A stretch of 64,000 bases of DNA, from assembly GCA_963920575.1 (NCBI GenBank), contig OY986967.1, positions 11,278,061-11,342,060 on the forward strand, given 5' to 3'. Below are positions 1 through 9,996 of this stretch, piece by piece. Within the stretch, counting starts at the first letter, position 1, and the number at the start of each line of letters is the position of its first letter. Under the pieces are notes generated by a model. It searched no databases. It worked only from the letters and a program-made list of their open reading frames with translations, and was not told where the DNA came from. The position numbers were made by a program, and so were the translations under genes. The stretch is from Narthecium ossifragum. Taxonomy: Eukaryota > Streptophyta > Magnoliopsida > Dioscoreales > Nartheciaceae.

Positions 1-305
1 CCGCCGCCTCCCTCCTCTCCGACCCAAAGATCCTCCTCCTCGACGAGCCCACCTCCGGCCTCGACTCCGCCTCCGCCCTCTCCCTCCTTCGCACCGTCCG
101 CCGTCGCCTCCCTCCTCTCCGACCCAAAGATCCTCCTCTTCGACCAGCCCACCTCCGGCCTCGACTCCGCCTCCGCCTCCGCCCTCTCCCTCCTCCGTTG
201 CCTCGCCACCTCCCGCCACATCACCATCATCCTCAGCATCCGCCAGGCCAGCTCCTCCATGCTCTCCACCCTATACTCCCTCCTCCTCCTCTCCCACCTC
301 TCCCT
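1..305 (+). pseudogene. ABCG half-transporter fragment, nucleotide-binding domain
   Basis: Conceptual translation gives a Walker B plus D-loop stretch typical of plant ABCG (WBC) transporters, which export lipids, hormones or cuticle precursors at the plasma membrane. Frame 3 from base 3 reads ...DPKILLLDEPTSGLDSAS. A 100-bp tandem duplication repeats this block from base 106, but in frame 1, because 100 is not a multiple of three. The second copy has GAC-CAG (bases 142-147) for the catalytic Asp-Glu, giving DQPTSGLD. It then runs into ILSIRQASSSMLSTLYSLLLLS, which matches the family's SIHQPS...LLLLSRG region, and breaks there. The frame change, the lost Walker B Glu and the sudden end argue for a pseudogene or misrearranged fragment. 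It may extend left of the window. Nearest known relatives would be the ABCG8/ABCG10 group, by inference. Confidence 0.75.
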
Positions 306-600
306 CGCCGCCTCGACATCTACAGGGTTTAGTTGGGAGGGTGGGTGGAAGCCGAGGGAGTGAAGGTAGGAGTGGAGGGCGTTGGGGTCACCGTGGTGGA
401 GGACGATGCCTTTGGAGAGGAGGAGGAGGGAGTGAAGGTAGGAGAGGAGTGACGAGGAGGCGGATGGCGGGGTGGAGAGGAGGTGGGTGGTGAAGAAGAA
501 GGCCTCGGAGATGGTGAGGTGAGGAAGGGAGGAGTGTTGTGCTGGGGGAGGTGGGAGGAGAGTCGGCGGAAGGAGAAGCGTCGGCCGCCTCTCTCTCTCT
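306..600 (-). pseudogene. ABCG half-transporter fragment, inverted relative to its neighbour
   Basis: On the minus strand one frame reads HLTISEAFFFTTHLLST, then SLLLLSKGIVLHHGDP, then LHSLGFHPPSQLNPVDV. The last two match the segment that follows the H-loop in ABCG proteins (LLLLSRG..VHHG...LGF..P.QLNPLEF). The first resembles the segment before the signature motif (LTVYETL). The signature and Walker B between them are missing. The LLLLS segment occurs both here and on the plus strand next door, so the two pieces overlap in content and face each other. The reading ends at the junction near base 306. No open frame spans the whole piece. Recognition is by motif only. Confidence 0.65.
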
Positions 601-1420
601 CTATCTCATCATCGCATGCAACCACATATAAAAACAATACACATGAGTGGTTTTCAGTGAACGGGGTCTAATGCCGTATGACGAGAGGGTACTAAATCGA
701 CCTATATTGAAACATGAGGGTACTAAAGTTACATTTTATAACTAAAGGGTAGCAGATTGTAAAACCTTAAAATTAGAAGGTACAAAAAGATAATTTCTCC
801 TAAAGAAGCCGGAGGGTTGGGGGAGGGGGAGAGAAATTACGAGACAAGTGGTGGCCTTGAGGGGCAAACTTGCTAAACTTGCTAAGCAATTAAGGATGTA
901 TGACAAGAAGCCGAGCAAGTCGACCCCACAGAGGAGGCTGCACCATTGAGGATTCCAAGGTGATCGGAACGCATCCGGTTTCCGTCAGTCTGGATCAGGT
1001 CTCCGGACGACCGTGGCCGTCGGATGGGTGTAACTTTTGATCACGTTGTCCGATCGAGACGTATGAGGTGTCAAAATGATCGGTTCACCGATCCCTACAA
1101 GAATGATCCCCCACGATGCAAGACATTCTGAGTCCAAATTCCTTCATCTGATGCCCGAAAATTCAGTTTTTAGTCGAACTTTCCTTATTTGGTAGTTTTT
1201 CCTTAGTTAGGACTTTCCATATTTGGCAGTTCCCCATTTTCCTAGTTTTGGGATTAGTTTGATTAATAATTTGATTGTGGATTAGTTGTTATTTTATGTA
1301 GTTTGAGTCCATTTGTAAGTGGGTATTTCCTTAGTTTATAAAATGAGTTTTAGGGTTTGTATTGGGACAGTTTTCGAATAATAAGATTTTGAGTAGTTTT
1401 CTCCTCTTGAGAATTCTGGT
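601..1420. other. Intergenic, with a possible decayed LTR end
   Basis: Bases 601-840 hold no gene; short phrases like 'gggtacta' recur four times between 687 and 790. Bases 841-1420 have the look of an LTR end: T-rich 'ccttatttgg' and 'ccttagttagg' phrases, a TATAAA-like block at 1338 and 'tttcgaataataag' near 1373, as seen near the R/U5 part of many plant LTRs. No terminal TG/CA pair or target duplication could be assigned, so this is a weak call. Confidence 0.25.
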
Positions 1421-1789
1421 TTTCTCTCCCACAGAGAGGACAATTGTCTCTCCCATAGAAAGGCCATATCTTTCACGCTCACCATGCGCCAATCAGCCTC
1501 CGTGTTGAACTCACGAGGGATGAAAGAAAACAAAATACTGGAAAAAAATGAAAAGAGGTTCCAAATCTTGCGAAGAAGTTTAAAGCAACTCACCAGGCCA
1601 ATCCATTCTCCATGTGATCAAATTTGATGGCGAGATTTAAATCTGATTTGACCATAATCTTTGGAAAAGCAACTGAATCAACTTGATCAAGGCCTCCCAA
1701 AATAGCTAGGAGTTCTCCTTCAACTAGAGGAAGCCGACAAACAGGATGACCAACACCAAATGATAGAGGAGCCAGAGAAGAGGACGACA

Positions 1790-2892
1790 GCTAGGCCGGC
1801 GAGAACAGATCGGACAGCGACATCCGACCGCAAAACAGGGATGAGGATGGAGGAAGAATACAAGGAGGAACAAGACGGGGCCGGGAGGATTGAAACTCTC
1901 TGACCTGACGGAGGATCAGCCGGAGAAGCTGCGCCGAATGATTCTTCAAATTGTTGAAAACCATGCCGTTTCTTTCCTTCCACAACCACCACAGAGTGTA
2001 GGAGACCAACGTCTTGCGATCATCAAGATGTGATCGAGAATATTTTGAGAGAAGATTCCAGCAAGCTTGAACGGATAGAGGTTGATGTCATCCATAACAT
2101 ATATGATTCCAAATTACCTGGGCAAAACCACAACCAAAAACGATATGTGAAGAGTCCTCCCTCTCCAAATGACATCTCATACAAATAGGATCATTGATAC
2201 ACCCCCATCGTTAGAGAGCCTCAGCAGAGATCAGCTTGCCATGAAAAAATTTTCAAAGAAAAAAGTTGATCCTCGAATCGGCAGGATTTTTCCACAAATT
2301 TTGCAAGGCAACACATACCTCTTCACCAAGTCATTTTGGATTCGTCTTACTTGATAACCATCGGTACAGGGCCGCGTCAGAGATAACACCGGAGCTGTCA
2401 AATTTCCATGCCGCGTGGCTGAGATCTCCCTTTGCGATTAGAAACTCAAGATCTTAGAATAGAGATCAGGGTGAAACAAAAGGAAGAGACCAAATCAGCT
2501 TTCCAACCTCCCGAGTCCAACATAAGATCCCCAACAACCCACTCGACAGAAAGAAGAAGGGAGAAAAAGGAAAAGGGTAGTAGTGGTTCATCAGAAAACC
2601 ATGATTCCAAGAGCACAATGATTTTGCTCTTCGGTTTTGGAACCCAACGAATGCCGGTCTACAATTCGCTGGCTACCGAGCAGATGTGGCGCCAATGGTT
2701 TGATGATATGTAATGGACACTTCTAGAAGGGAGTTTGGCTCTATTCCATATTGAGTTTGGTTGCTTGAAGAGGTCTGCAACTCTCTTCAACCATAAAGCA
2801 GTCTGTCAGGTAGAAAAACATCGAATACCCAAGCCGCCGGCCTCCCGAGAACTGTAGACAGTGCTCCAAGCTACACGCCCTCCTTTTTTACC
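1790..2892 (-). pseudogene. LINE (L1-like) ORF2, C-terminal part
   Basis: Read on the minus strand, this continues the reverse transcriptase of 6766-8060. Visible segments in order are KKGGRVAWSTVYSSREAGGLGIR (the K..W..W..V...KE.GGLGIR block after the RT domain), a zf-RVT-like stretch RWGCINDPICMRCHLE followed by SSHIVFGCGFAQVIWN, and a tail WWLWKERNGMVFNN that matches the W.iWKeRN.r.F ending of plant L1 ORF2. Several stops and frame changes interrupt it, so it is dead. Removing 2893-6765 (the LTR plus 5 bp) rejoins FLWD to GKKGGRVAW in frame, which fits insertion with a 5-bp duplication, although the two 5-bp flanks no longer match. Bases 1421-1789 may be its 3' untranslated part; I see nothing else there. 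Confidence 0.8.
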
Positions 2893-2897
2893 AAATA

Positions 2898-5800
2898 TGT
2901 CGCGCCCTGACCCGCGAAAGCCCAACGGGGCCGGGCGACGCGAACATTTGGTGAGGGTTCCCTCTAACCTATTGGTCTTCCTAAGCAATTCATCAAAATG
3001 CCCTCAATTAACAATTCTACCAAATTTATAGAAACCTCAAACGAAGATTACAAATCTCAAAATTTAATATACAAAACCTCGAAGAGAGAAGGATTCAAAT
3101 ACAACATGTATACACTCCCGTAGGAGGCTAACTAACAAAGATTCTAGGAAGATAGATCACCACTCCTCAGACTACGCCTGGCGCCGCCGCACCGCCGACC
3201 AACTGCCCGGTAGGGGCCATCGAAGAGGAGCTAACGCCTGCACCTGCAAAATATAGCCCAGGTAGGAGTGAGCAACTAAGCTCAGCAGGGAAACTACACT
3301 ACGACACAGAAGGAAGAGGGAAATGCAAGAGTGTCGCCCCCGAACAAGGTCTGGGTGTAAACAGGGGTCCCATAACCCCACCACGTGTCCCTGAGGTCCA
3401 CGATCATGATCTTCCAGAAGAACTGGTCACATGATGGGTCACGCTCAGTAAGCAAGAAAACAACACTTCTGACTTACAAGCAGGTAACCGACAATGCTGG
3501 TGGGAAATGACACCGCTGAGTAGGCACATCCTCTACTCAAGAGCCGTCACAACTGGACACCCGGCTACACCTCAGAACCCGATTCGAGGCCGACATGACC
3601 TCTACAATCATCAAGCAACAGGTGTTCAAGTTATCTAGGCCTATCATCGAAATCGATTGAGCACCACCATTCGAACCTGATCCAAGCTACCTGGTCCAAG
3701 TCCTAGGGCTAAATCCGAGCTTCCAAACCTCGGGACGGCGACCTACAGATTGCCCACACCCTAACCTTATGCAACTAACGCACAACCAGAATGCATACTA
3801 TGATCATGCGCTGGAAAACATATAAGCATGGAACATATGTGATGATAACAAAAGCAAGGTCTGGGCTCGGCACCCTGCCAGCCCGGGGTGGTGAACAGGT
3901 ATTTAAGGTCAAGAACTGCTGCAGTGGTACCACCACCAACTGCCAGGCAGTTCACCAGCAACCTGCATCGGGAAGTAGCCCCGCAAACAACAGCTAACAA
4001 ACCACACAGATAAGCCCTCGGCGCACGCCGGCATGCAAGGCTAAGGAAAGCTGTAGAGCGACCCGCCCACTTATTCTAAACACCCGAGGAGTCATCACTC
4101 TCCTGGTTTACCACTACCCCTCATTATGAGGCTAGCATGCTTAATGATATGTACCAGTTTATAAAGCGGTAGAGGAAAACGCATACGTGAAGCCCCATGG
4201 GCAAAACCACGGCAAACACCTCCCTGTCACATGAGGGATCGATCATCTCCAGAGAGGATGATCGATCACCCTCATGAAGGGAAGACTCAGTCCCTGTTAA
4301 GCTACAAAGGATCGATCTTCCCTTCAGAAAGATCTATCACCTATGCGACCAGGGACCTTGTCCATGCAAGCCTAGGAATGATCGATCATCATCACCAGAT
4401 GATCAATCCTTCTCGGGCTAAGCCTGACCCAACCAGGATGATCGATCATTCCTCTAGAATGATCGATCCTGATGGGTTCTTCGGCCACCGGAAGGCGAGA
4501 AATACCGTCGAAAAACTCTACCAAATCCCACAAAATCTTAGGATCTGGTAGTACGAAGGATCACAAGTCCAAAACTAGTACACATGCTACAAATCAACAA
4601 GCATACAACAAGATCTAAGCAAAACAAACCACAAACAACTCAAAACTCGCAAACCGGAAAAACAAGTAGGTATGATCCCTACCTAGACTAGAGCAGCTTC
4701 AATCCCAGCTGCCAAGCCAACGATCACCTTCAATCTGTTCCAAGTCCAGCAGCTCTGAGCTCAAGAACCCGGATTTCAAAAGGATTGAAAGAAGAAAGTC
4801 GCGTCCGTTATATAGACAAACGAACCGACATAATAATGATCGATTGATGATGATGTATAATGTTATATTTTTATCCCTTAATATTTAGTCTCATGTGCTT
4901 TTTTGGTATCTAAATACACTCATTATTCTTATATTTTGATTTAGGATGCAATTGAAGTCCTTAAGTTCGAAAAGAAGCTGAAAAGAGTATATGAATCAAC
5001 TTTAAAGATTAAACTATACCTGTTCATGAAGAACCAGATAATGTGCCATATATGGTTGGAAAGCTCTTGAAGTCTAGTTTCTGAAGAATTTTACGGTTCG
5101 TGATTCTGAGTTTCCTACAGGATGTTACGGCAATTTTAGTACCGATGGCGCAGTCTCGATGGCAAAACAGTAAATACTCTGGAAAGTCCGATCGATCCGA
5201 CACCTAGAGTCGGATCGATCCGACTATGCAGAAACCTGACAAAACGTATACTTTTCAGCTGTACACAGTCCGATCGATCCCTCCATCCATCCTACTAAGT
5301 CCGATCAATCCGACACCTAGAGTCCGATCGATCTGACTCGGGCGTAGCGAGAAATTGAAGATTTTGATGAGTCCGATCAATCCGACACCCATAGTGGGAT
5401 CGATCCGACTTTCTCAGTGAAGAAAATCAACGGTTTTGATCTAATCCGAGGATGGATACACTTAAGGCTATAAATATGACTCTTTCTAGGGTTTGAGGGG
5501 GGGATTCCGAGACACTTTCGGCTGCCCTTTCTACTCTTTTATATTTTTTTCTAGGTTTTCTCTTGCTTTATGGAATCTTTTGGAGGATTGTTCTCGATGG
5601 CCCTGCGTAGCTAAATCTTGATCATTGGTCGAGGAAACTGAAACCTCGGAATCAATGAAATTGTGAGATCTAATCTATTTTTATTGTTCAATTTATACAT
5701 GAGTATTGAATGTTCTTCTGTGATTAAATATTCATGATTGTCTTGTATAATTGCTAGGAGGCCTACTAGTTTATTATTCATGGTAATCTACTGCTAGGTT

Positions 5801-6765
5801 GGATATCAAATCCGTAATTGTTTGATCCCTCTAATCTGTGAAGCAACTGAGATCTATTGATTTACTGCGTTTCAGAGATTAATAGATCTTAGAAAGAATA
5901 TTCGACTAGATTAAATGCAACCGCTTGTGCTTGTGTTGTTTAGCTTCATCGATCTCCCTATTCTTAAGGCTGCTACTAGATTAAATTACAGCGCGTGTCT
6001 TAGGTTGTTTAGTAGTTAGGGTTAATTGGATCGCTTGTTTCTAATTAACTATGATTGAGGAGAGATTTGAATTTAATTCGAACGGTGAATATTCATGGTA
6101 TAAATTGATTGATACTTGCATCGATGATCAGTTGTTGGATTCCGATGGTGGATGTTGACTCAGACCAAGATTTGTTCTCTTGATTTAATTCAATTCTTCG
6201 CTTTAGATTATTTCTTTACTATTTTCCTCACGTTTAAAACCCCCCATCTTTGTTCACTAAGCACAAAACTAGGCTAAACACTCTTCGTGGGATCGACTCG
6301 TACTCGCACTACTACATTTATCTTAAGGAGTATTGGTTTTATTTTTGAGTGCCTGCGACAGCACATCATCGATCATTCAAGGAGGAATGGTAGATCATCC
6401 ATGATTATCGCAACTCCCTGACATCAAATAATCGATCTTTCCAGCAAGAAATGATCGATCATTCACCAAATGATCGATCCTTCTAGGAAGGGAAGATCGA
6501 TTATCTGGGTGCAGAAAGTTAGACTTGGGCTAGAAGGGTGCAAAAAGTTAGACTTGGGCTACAACGCTAGCCCAATCCAGATCTTTCGATCCCGGGTCCA
6601 CTAATATTTCTAATCAAACAATTACACAAACACGGTCAGTGTGTGCACCCACGAGTGTGAAACAAACCAACAAGGTGCAATTTACCAAATTGCCCTTGCG
6701 GTCCACAACGAGCCACGGGCCCGACCCAGTCGGTCGGCCTAGGAGTAGAGGGGCAGATCCTCACA
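2898..6765 (+). mobile_element. LTR 'A' (TGTCGCGCC family), inserted in a LINE
   Basis: Starts TGTCGCGCCCTGACCC and ends GATCCTCACA, so it has TG...CA ends. It is colinear with the copies at 23858, 52214 and 56778. Shared landmarks are the GC-rich terminal hairpin, 'tgagcaactaagctcagcaggg' near 3268, 'ggcgcacgccggcatgcaaggc' near 4020, the paired GATCGATC boxes at 4237-4468, and 'gatctttcgatcccgggtcc' near 6580. Without the nested solo LTR it is about 2.3 kb. No primer site, polypurine tract or coding sequence adjoins it, so it is a solo LTR. The start sequence and the GTGAGC..AAGCTCAGCAGG segment resemble Del/Tekay chromovirus LTRs, which is inference. Its 5-bp flanks (AAATA and ATCCC) do not match. 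Confidence 0.8.
4845..6368 (+). mobile_element. Nested solo LTR, gypsy 'type I', TSD TCGAT
   Basis: Begins TGATGATGTATAATG and ends CAGCACATCA; the ends are inverted (TGATG/CATCA). The 5-bp direct repeat TCGAT flanks it exactly (4840-4844 and 6369-6373). The same family appears in reverse at 30717-32118, where it adjoins a polypurine tract, which identifies it as a gypsy LTR. It carries diverged paired boxes around 5190-5410 in a CCGATCGATCCGAC context. The region near 6285-6360 (gggatcgactcgtactcgcac...gagtgcctgcgacagc) is its U5 end. With no internal region left, it arose by LTR-LTR recombination. Confidence 0.9.
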
Positions 6766-8060
6766 ATCCCAAAGAAAGTTCCTAGCGAAGAACTCGAGCT
6801 TCTTGATGACGGCATCGGGAATGTGGGTTGCCAAGAATGTGTGAGTTGGTAATGGGGCCCGCACCGAACAATTTGAAAGCACTCCATTGTGACAATCTGC
6901 TAACGAAGGATTCAATAAGATCGTTGAAGGCATCTGCTCTGAGTCTTCCTCCGTCTACCGGTACAAGGTATTTGAACGCTCTATGCTCTTCAATGATCCT
7001 TAGAGCTTGACAAATGTCCAACCGACTGGCCTCATCAGCGCAAGAAGAGAACCTAACCTTCGATTTGGCATGATTGATATCCAAGCCAGACATAACTCTG
7101 AACTCGGCAAAGATAGGCATGATCTTATGTGCTTCAGCTACTGTTGCTTTGGTGACGAGAAGGCAATCGTCGGTGTATAACATGTGAGAAAAAAAGGACC
7201 GGTCCCAAAAGAAACTTACACCCATGAGGCCAACATCTTCTCTTTTGAGCAAGAGGGAGAGAACCTCCTGAACAAGGATGAAAAGAAAAGATGATATGGG
7301 GTCTCCTTGTCACAAATTTCAGGATGTTGGGAAATACCCGGAAACATTGTCATTGACGATAAGGGCGAGAGAAGTAGAGGATAAGCATTGAGATATCCAC
7401 ATTTACAATCTTTGAGGAAAATCCATAGCCACCGGAACACAGTCCAAGAATCTCCAGCTGACACTATCGTAAGCAAATCTAATGTTTATCTTGACTGCTA
7501 TCAGGGGAAGGGTGAGACAAGTGGAGGATAAGCATTGAGATATCCACATTCACCATCTTTGAGGAAAATCCATAGCCACCAGAACACAGTCCAAGAATCT
7601 CCAGCTGACACTATCGTAACCAAATCTAATGTCGATCTTGACTACCATCAGGGGAAGGGTCCTTGGTGCTCGATGTAGAGAATGAAACAACTCTTGTGCT
7701 GCGGAGATGTTATCATAGATGCTCTGATTAGGGGCAAAGCTGATTGTTCTGGCCCAATAAGGTTGTCAATGACAGCTCGAAGGTGGTTCACAAGAATGGA
7801 TGAGATGATCTTGAGTGAACTTCGCATTTATAAGACTGATAGGACGGAAGTCACGGATTCTCCGTGGATTGTCAACTTTCGGAATGAGAGTTACAAAAGT
7901 TTCATTCCATTATGGTGAAATGCGTCCGGACCGAAAGAATTCCTGGATTAGGCTGACAAAGTCACCTTTGATGACATTCCAAAATTATAGAAAGAACTCG
8001 ATCGGCAGTCCGTCGGCCGGACACCTATCTTTTTCCATCTCCTTCATAGCTGCAACATAT
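6766..8060 (-). pseudogene. LINE (L1-like) reverse transcriptase, 5' part
   Basis: Minus-strand translation gives the ordered RT blocks of plant L1 ORF2: EMEKDRCPADGLPIEFF and FVTLIPKVDNPRRIRDFRPISL near 8020-7830; FAYDSVSWRFLD near 7460 and QGDPISSFLFILVQEVLS near 7300; then HMLYTDDCLLVTKA, with YTDD in place of the usual F/YADD, near 7175; then SGLDINHAKSKVRFSS and AFNDLIESFVSRLSQW. It contains in-frame stops, a frame shift and a 147-bp tandem duplication inside the RT domain. The 5' end is truncated at about 8060, as is usual for LINEs. It continues at 2892 beyond the inserted LTR. The enzyme would copy LINE RNA at a nicked target, but this copy cannot. Confidence 0.88.
7371..7664. repeat. 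147-bp tandem duplication inside the LINE
   Basis: The block beginning near 'ggataagcattgagatat' occurs at 7381 and again 147 bp later at 7528. The copies share nearly all bases up to 'atcaggggaaggg'. Since 147 is divisible by three, the frame is kept, so the RT segment around FAYDSVSW is simply doubled. Confidence 0.9.
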
Positions 8061-8770
8061 AATAAAGGGAGTTAGCTACTGCATATGGATACTAAATTAT
8101 GACCAAAGCTATGTTGCATGGATAGTTAATTTCTCAATTGTTATGCAGCATGAAACGGGTAGCTTATAAAGCATGGTCAACATATATATACAGGGCCATT
8201 TCCGATCACTGTATTCCGACATCCAGGAAACGATACATAATAAGATCCCTATAGACCCTGTCCCTGTAATTAGAGAAGAGAAGTGATTGGGCTACATGCT
8301 ACGTAGGCATGTGTATCGTATATGATCATTTTCAACGGTCCAGATTCACTCACATCCGCTGGTCTCCATTCTAAGCCAATAATACATGGCCACCTAAACC
8401 ATAGGTAGTGTATATAACTGAAAAGCCATGTACACAAATCCTTTTTTTTTTTCTTGAGAGCTATTTGTTTTGTTTCTATTTATTGGTGTATGCATGATTA
8501 GTTTCAGGTTTCTCTGAGAAAAAAGATTTGTGTACCCAAGACTTGTGGACATGTAAGTTTAGTTTTCCTCATCGAAACACTGCAAACGTTGCATGCAAAC
8601 AAGAAGCAGCCATGCATGATAGCGCTAGCCGGCCTTACTCTTCTTTGATACATCCAACTCGCTAGACTGGCATGGCGTCTGCATGCTCACGTGCCTTGTC
8701 CCTATACCCTCTCCTTTCCTCCACACAAATGCTCTATAAGAACACCCTCATTTCCTCACACACCTAGCAC
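8061..8770 (+). promoter_or_regulatory. Promoter of the proline-rich protein gene
   Basis: The stretch between the LINE end and the gene holds no ORF of note. A perfect G-box CACGTG lies at 8688-8693, the site bound by bZIP and bHLH factors. A TATA box TATAAG lies at 8735-8740, which puts transcription start near 8765-8770 and leaves a leader of only 10-15 nt before the ATG. A CT-rich stretch (8697-8722) lies between them, as in many highly expressed plant promoters. Upstream (8061-8680) I see AT-rich sequence and CATGCA-type motifs but nothing firm. Confidence 0.6.
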
Positions 8771-8780
8771 AGTAAGAGCC

Positions 8781-9533
8781 ATGGCCATGGAGTCTTCAAA
8801 GCTCTTAGCTCTTCTCTTCACCCTAATGGTCGCCGCCGCCTCCTCTGCCGACCCTGTCCTAGAGTGTGGCACATGCCATGCTCCCAAAGCACCTACCGTG
8901 AAGCCCCCGGTAGCACCTGTGCTCCCTCCCATCATCGGCAAGCCCCCCATCACCCTCCCTCCGATCATCGGCAAGCCCCCCACCACCCTCCCTCCGGTCC
9001 TCCCTCCAATCATCGGGAAGCCCCCCATCACCCTCCCTCCCGTCCTCCCTCCAATCATCGGCAAGCCCCCCATCACCCTCCCTCCGATCATCGGCAAACC
9101 CCCCATCACCCTCCCTCCCGTCCTCCCTCCAATCATCAGGAAACCCCGCTTCACCCTCCCTCCGGTCCTCCCTCCAATCATCGGGAAACCCCCCGTCACC
9201 CTTCCTCCTATAGCAGGCGGCGGCACGCCGTCTAACACCAAACCAGGGTGTAGGCCTGTAACTCCGGCCCCGGCGGCCACCTGTCCGATAGACACACTGA
9301 AGCTTGGGGCTTGTGTAGACCTCCTCGGCGGACTGGTGCACGTCGTCGTCGGTGATCCCGTCGTTAACCAGTGCTGCCCGCTGCTCGGCGGACTTGCTGC
9401 TCTTGAAGCTGCGGAATGTCTGTGCACCACCATTAAGCTTAAGGCCCTCAACATCCCAGTGTATCTCCCTATTGCACTGGAGCTTCTTGTTAATTGTGGC
9501 CAGTCACCTCCTCCCGGGTTCAAATGCGCATAG
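8781..9533 (+). CDS. Hybrid proline-rich protein (HyPRP) with 8-cysteine motif
   Basis: A single exon encodes 250 residues. Residues 1-23 (MAMESSKLLALLFTLMVAAA...) look like a signal peptide. Residues 48-142 hold seven units of the form PPIIGKPPITLPPV with a 13-20-residue period; the sixth is altered to IIRKPRF. Residues 168-249 form the eight-cysteine domain, C-X9-C-X19-CC-X13-C-X1-C-X23-C-X9-C, the spacing of the HyPRP/lipid-transfer family (disulphide-bonded helical fold). Known HyPRPs are secreted or cell-wall/plasma-membrane associated and act in wall structure, cold or pathogen responses; the role here is not shown. I chose ATG 8781 because it follows the TATA box and sits in a good context (gagccATGGcc); the upstream in-frame GTG at 8691 lies before the TATA box. 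The repeat is a DNA minisatellite and probably varies in length. The gene is intact and sits alone among repeats. Confidence 0.93.
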   Translation: MAMESSKLLALLFTLMVAAASSADPVLECGTCHAPKAPTVKPPVAPVLPPIIGKPPITLPPIIGKPPTTLPPVLPPIIGKPPITLPPVLPPIIGKPPITLPPIIGKPPITLPPVLPPIIRKPRFTLPPVLPPIIGKPPVTLPPIAGGGTPSNTKPGCRPVTPAPAATCPIDTLKLGACVDLLGGLVHVVVGDPVVNQCCPLLGGLAALEAAECLCTTIKLKALNIPVYLPIALELLVNCGQSPPPGFKCA

Positions 9534-9797
9534 AAATCCAAGCTTGGACCCTCATATTTTTGGAGTGCAATCATCTCTCTCAAAAAAAACTGTTGTGAAG
9601 AAGAGAGATGAGAATGTTTCTTAGTGGCTGGTGTAATTGCCTACTTTCATGCATTTGTTAAATTCGGGTGTAATTGGTCATGATGGTTTGTTTTGTTGTT
9701 GTGCTGGGTTTTTAATTTCTTGTATTTAGTTTCTTTGGATTGTGTATTGTTGAGTCCCAAGAAACAAATTGTTTGATTCTTTCATACATGCGGTCTA

Positions 9798-9996
9798 ATC
9801 GGTAGTGAGATACCGATTAATTGATCTAGTTCATCGGTACCTCACTACCGATGAAATAGATCAATCTATCGGTACCTCATTACCGATTGAATGTACCAAT
9901 CATCGGATCAGTGGTGAGGTACCGATTGGTTGATCTAATCCATCGGTACCTCACTACCGATGGAATAGTTCAATCAATTGGCACCTCACTACTGAT
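9798..9996. repeat. Two 109-bp units, each with three palindromic 20-mers
   Basis: Six copies of an imperfect palindrome, ATCGGTACCTCACTACCGAT or its reverse complement, start at 9798, 9833, 9868, 9907, 9942 and 9977. Each triple has 35-bp steps, and the second triple is exactly 109 bp after the first. Orientation runs reverse, forward, forward in both triples, so this is one tandem duplication. It lies about 265 bp beyond the HyPRP stop codon, probably in or just past the 3' end of the transcript. No polyadenylation signal AATAAA is clear nearby. Confidence 0.9.

Noticed and set aside
329..637. 102-codon minus-strand frame rich in Ser, Pro and Thr
   Set aside because: The neighbouring frame carries the ABCG reading, so this one is its shadow.
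8756..9583. Long minus-strand frame opposite the HyPRP gene
   Set aside because: It is the shadow of the GC-rich proline repeat; it has no family features, and the plus strand has a signal peptide, eight cysteines and a TATA box.
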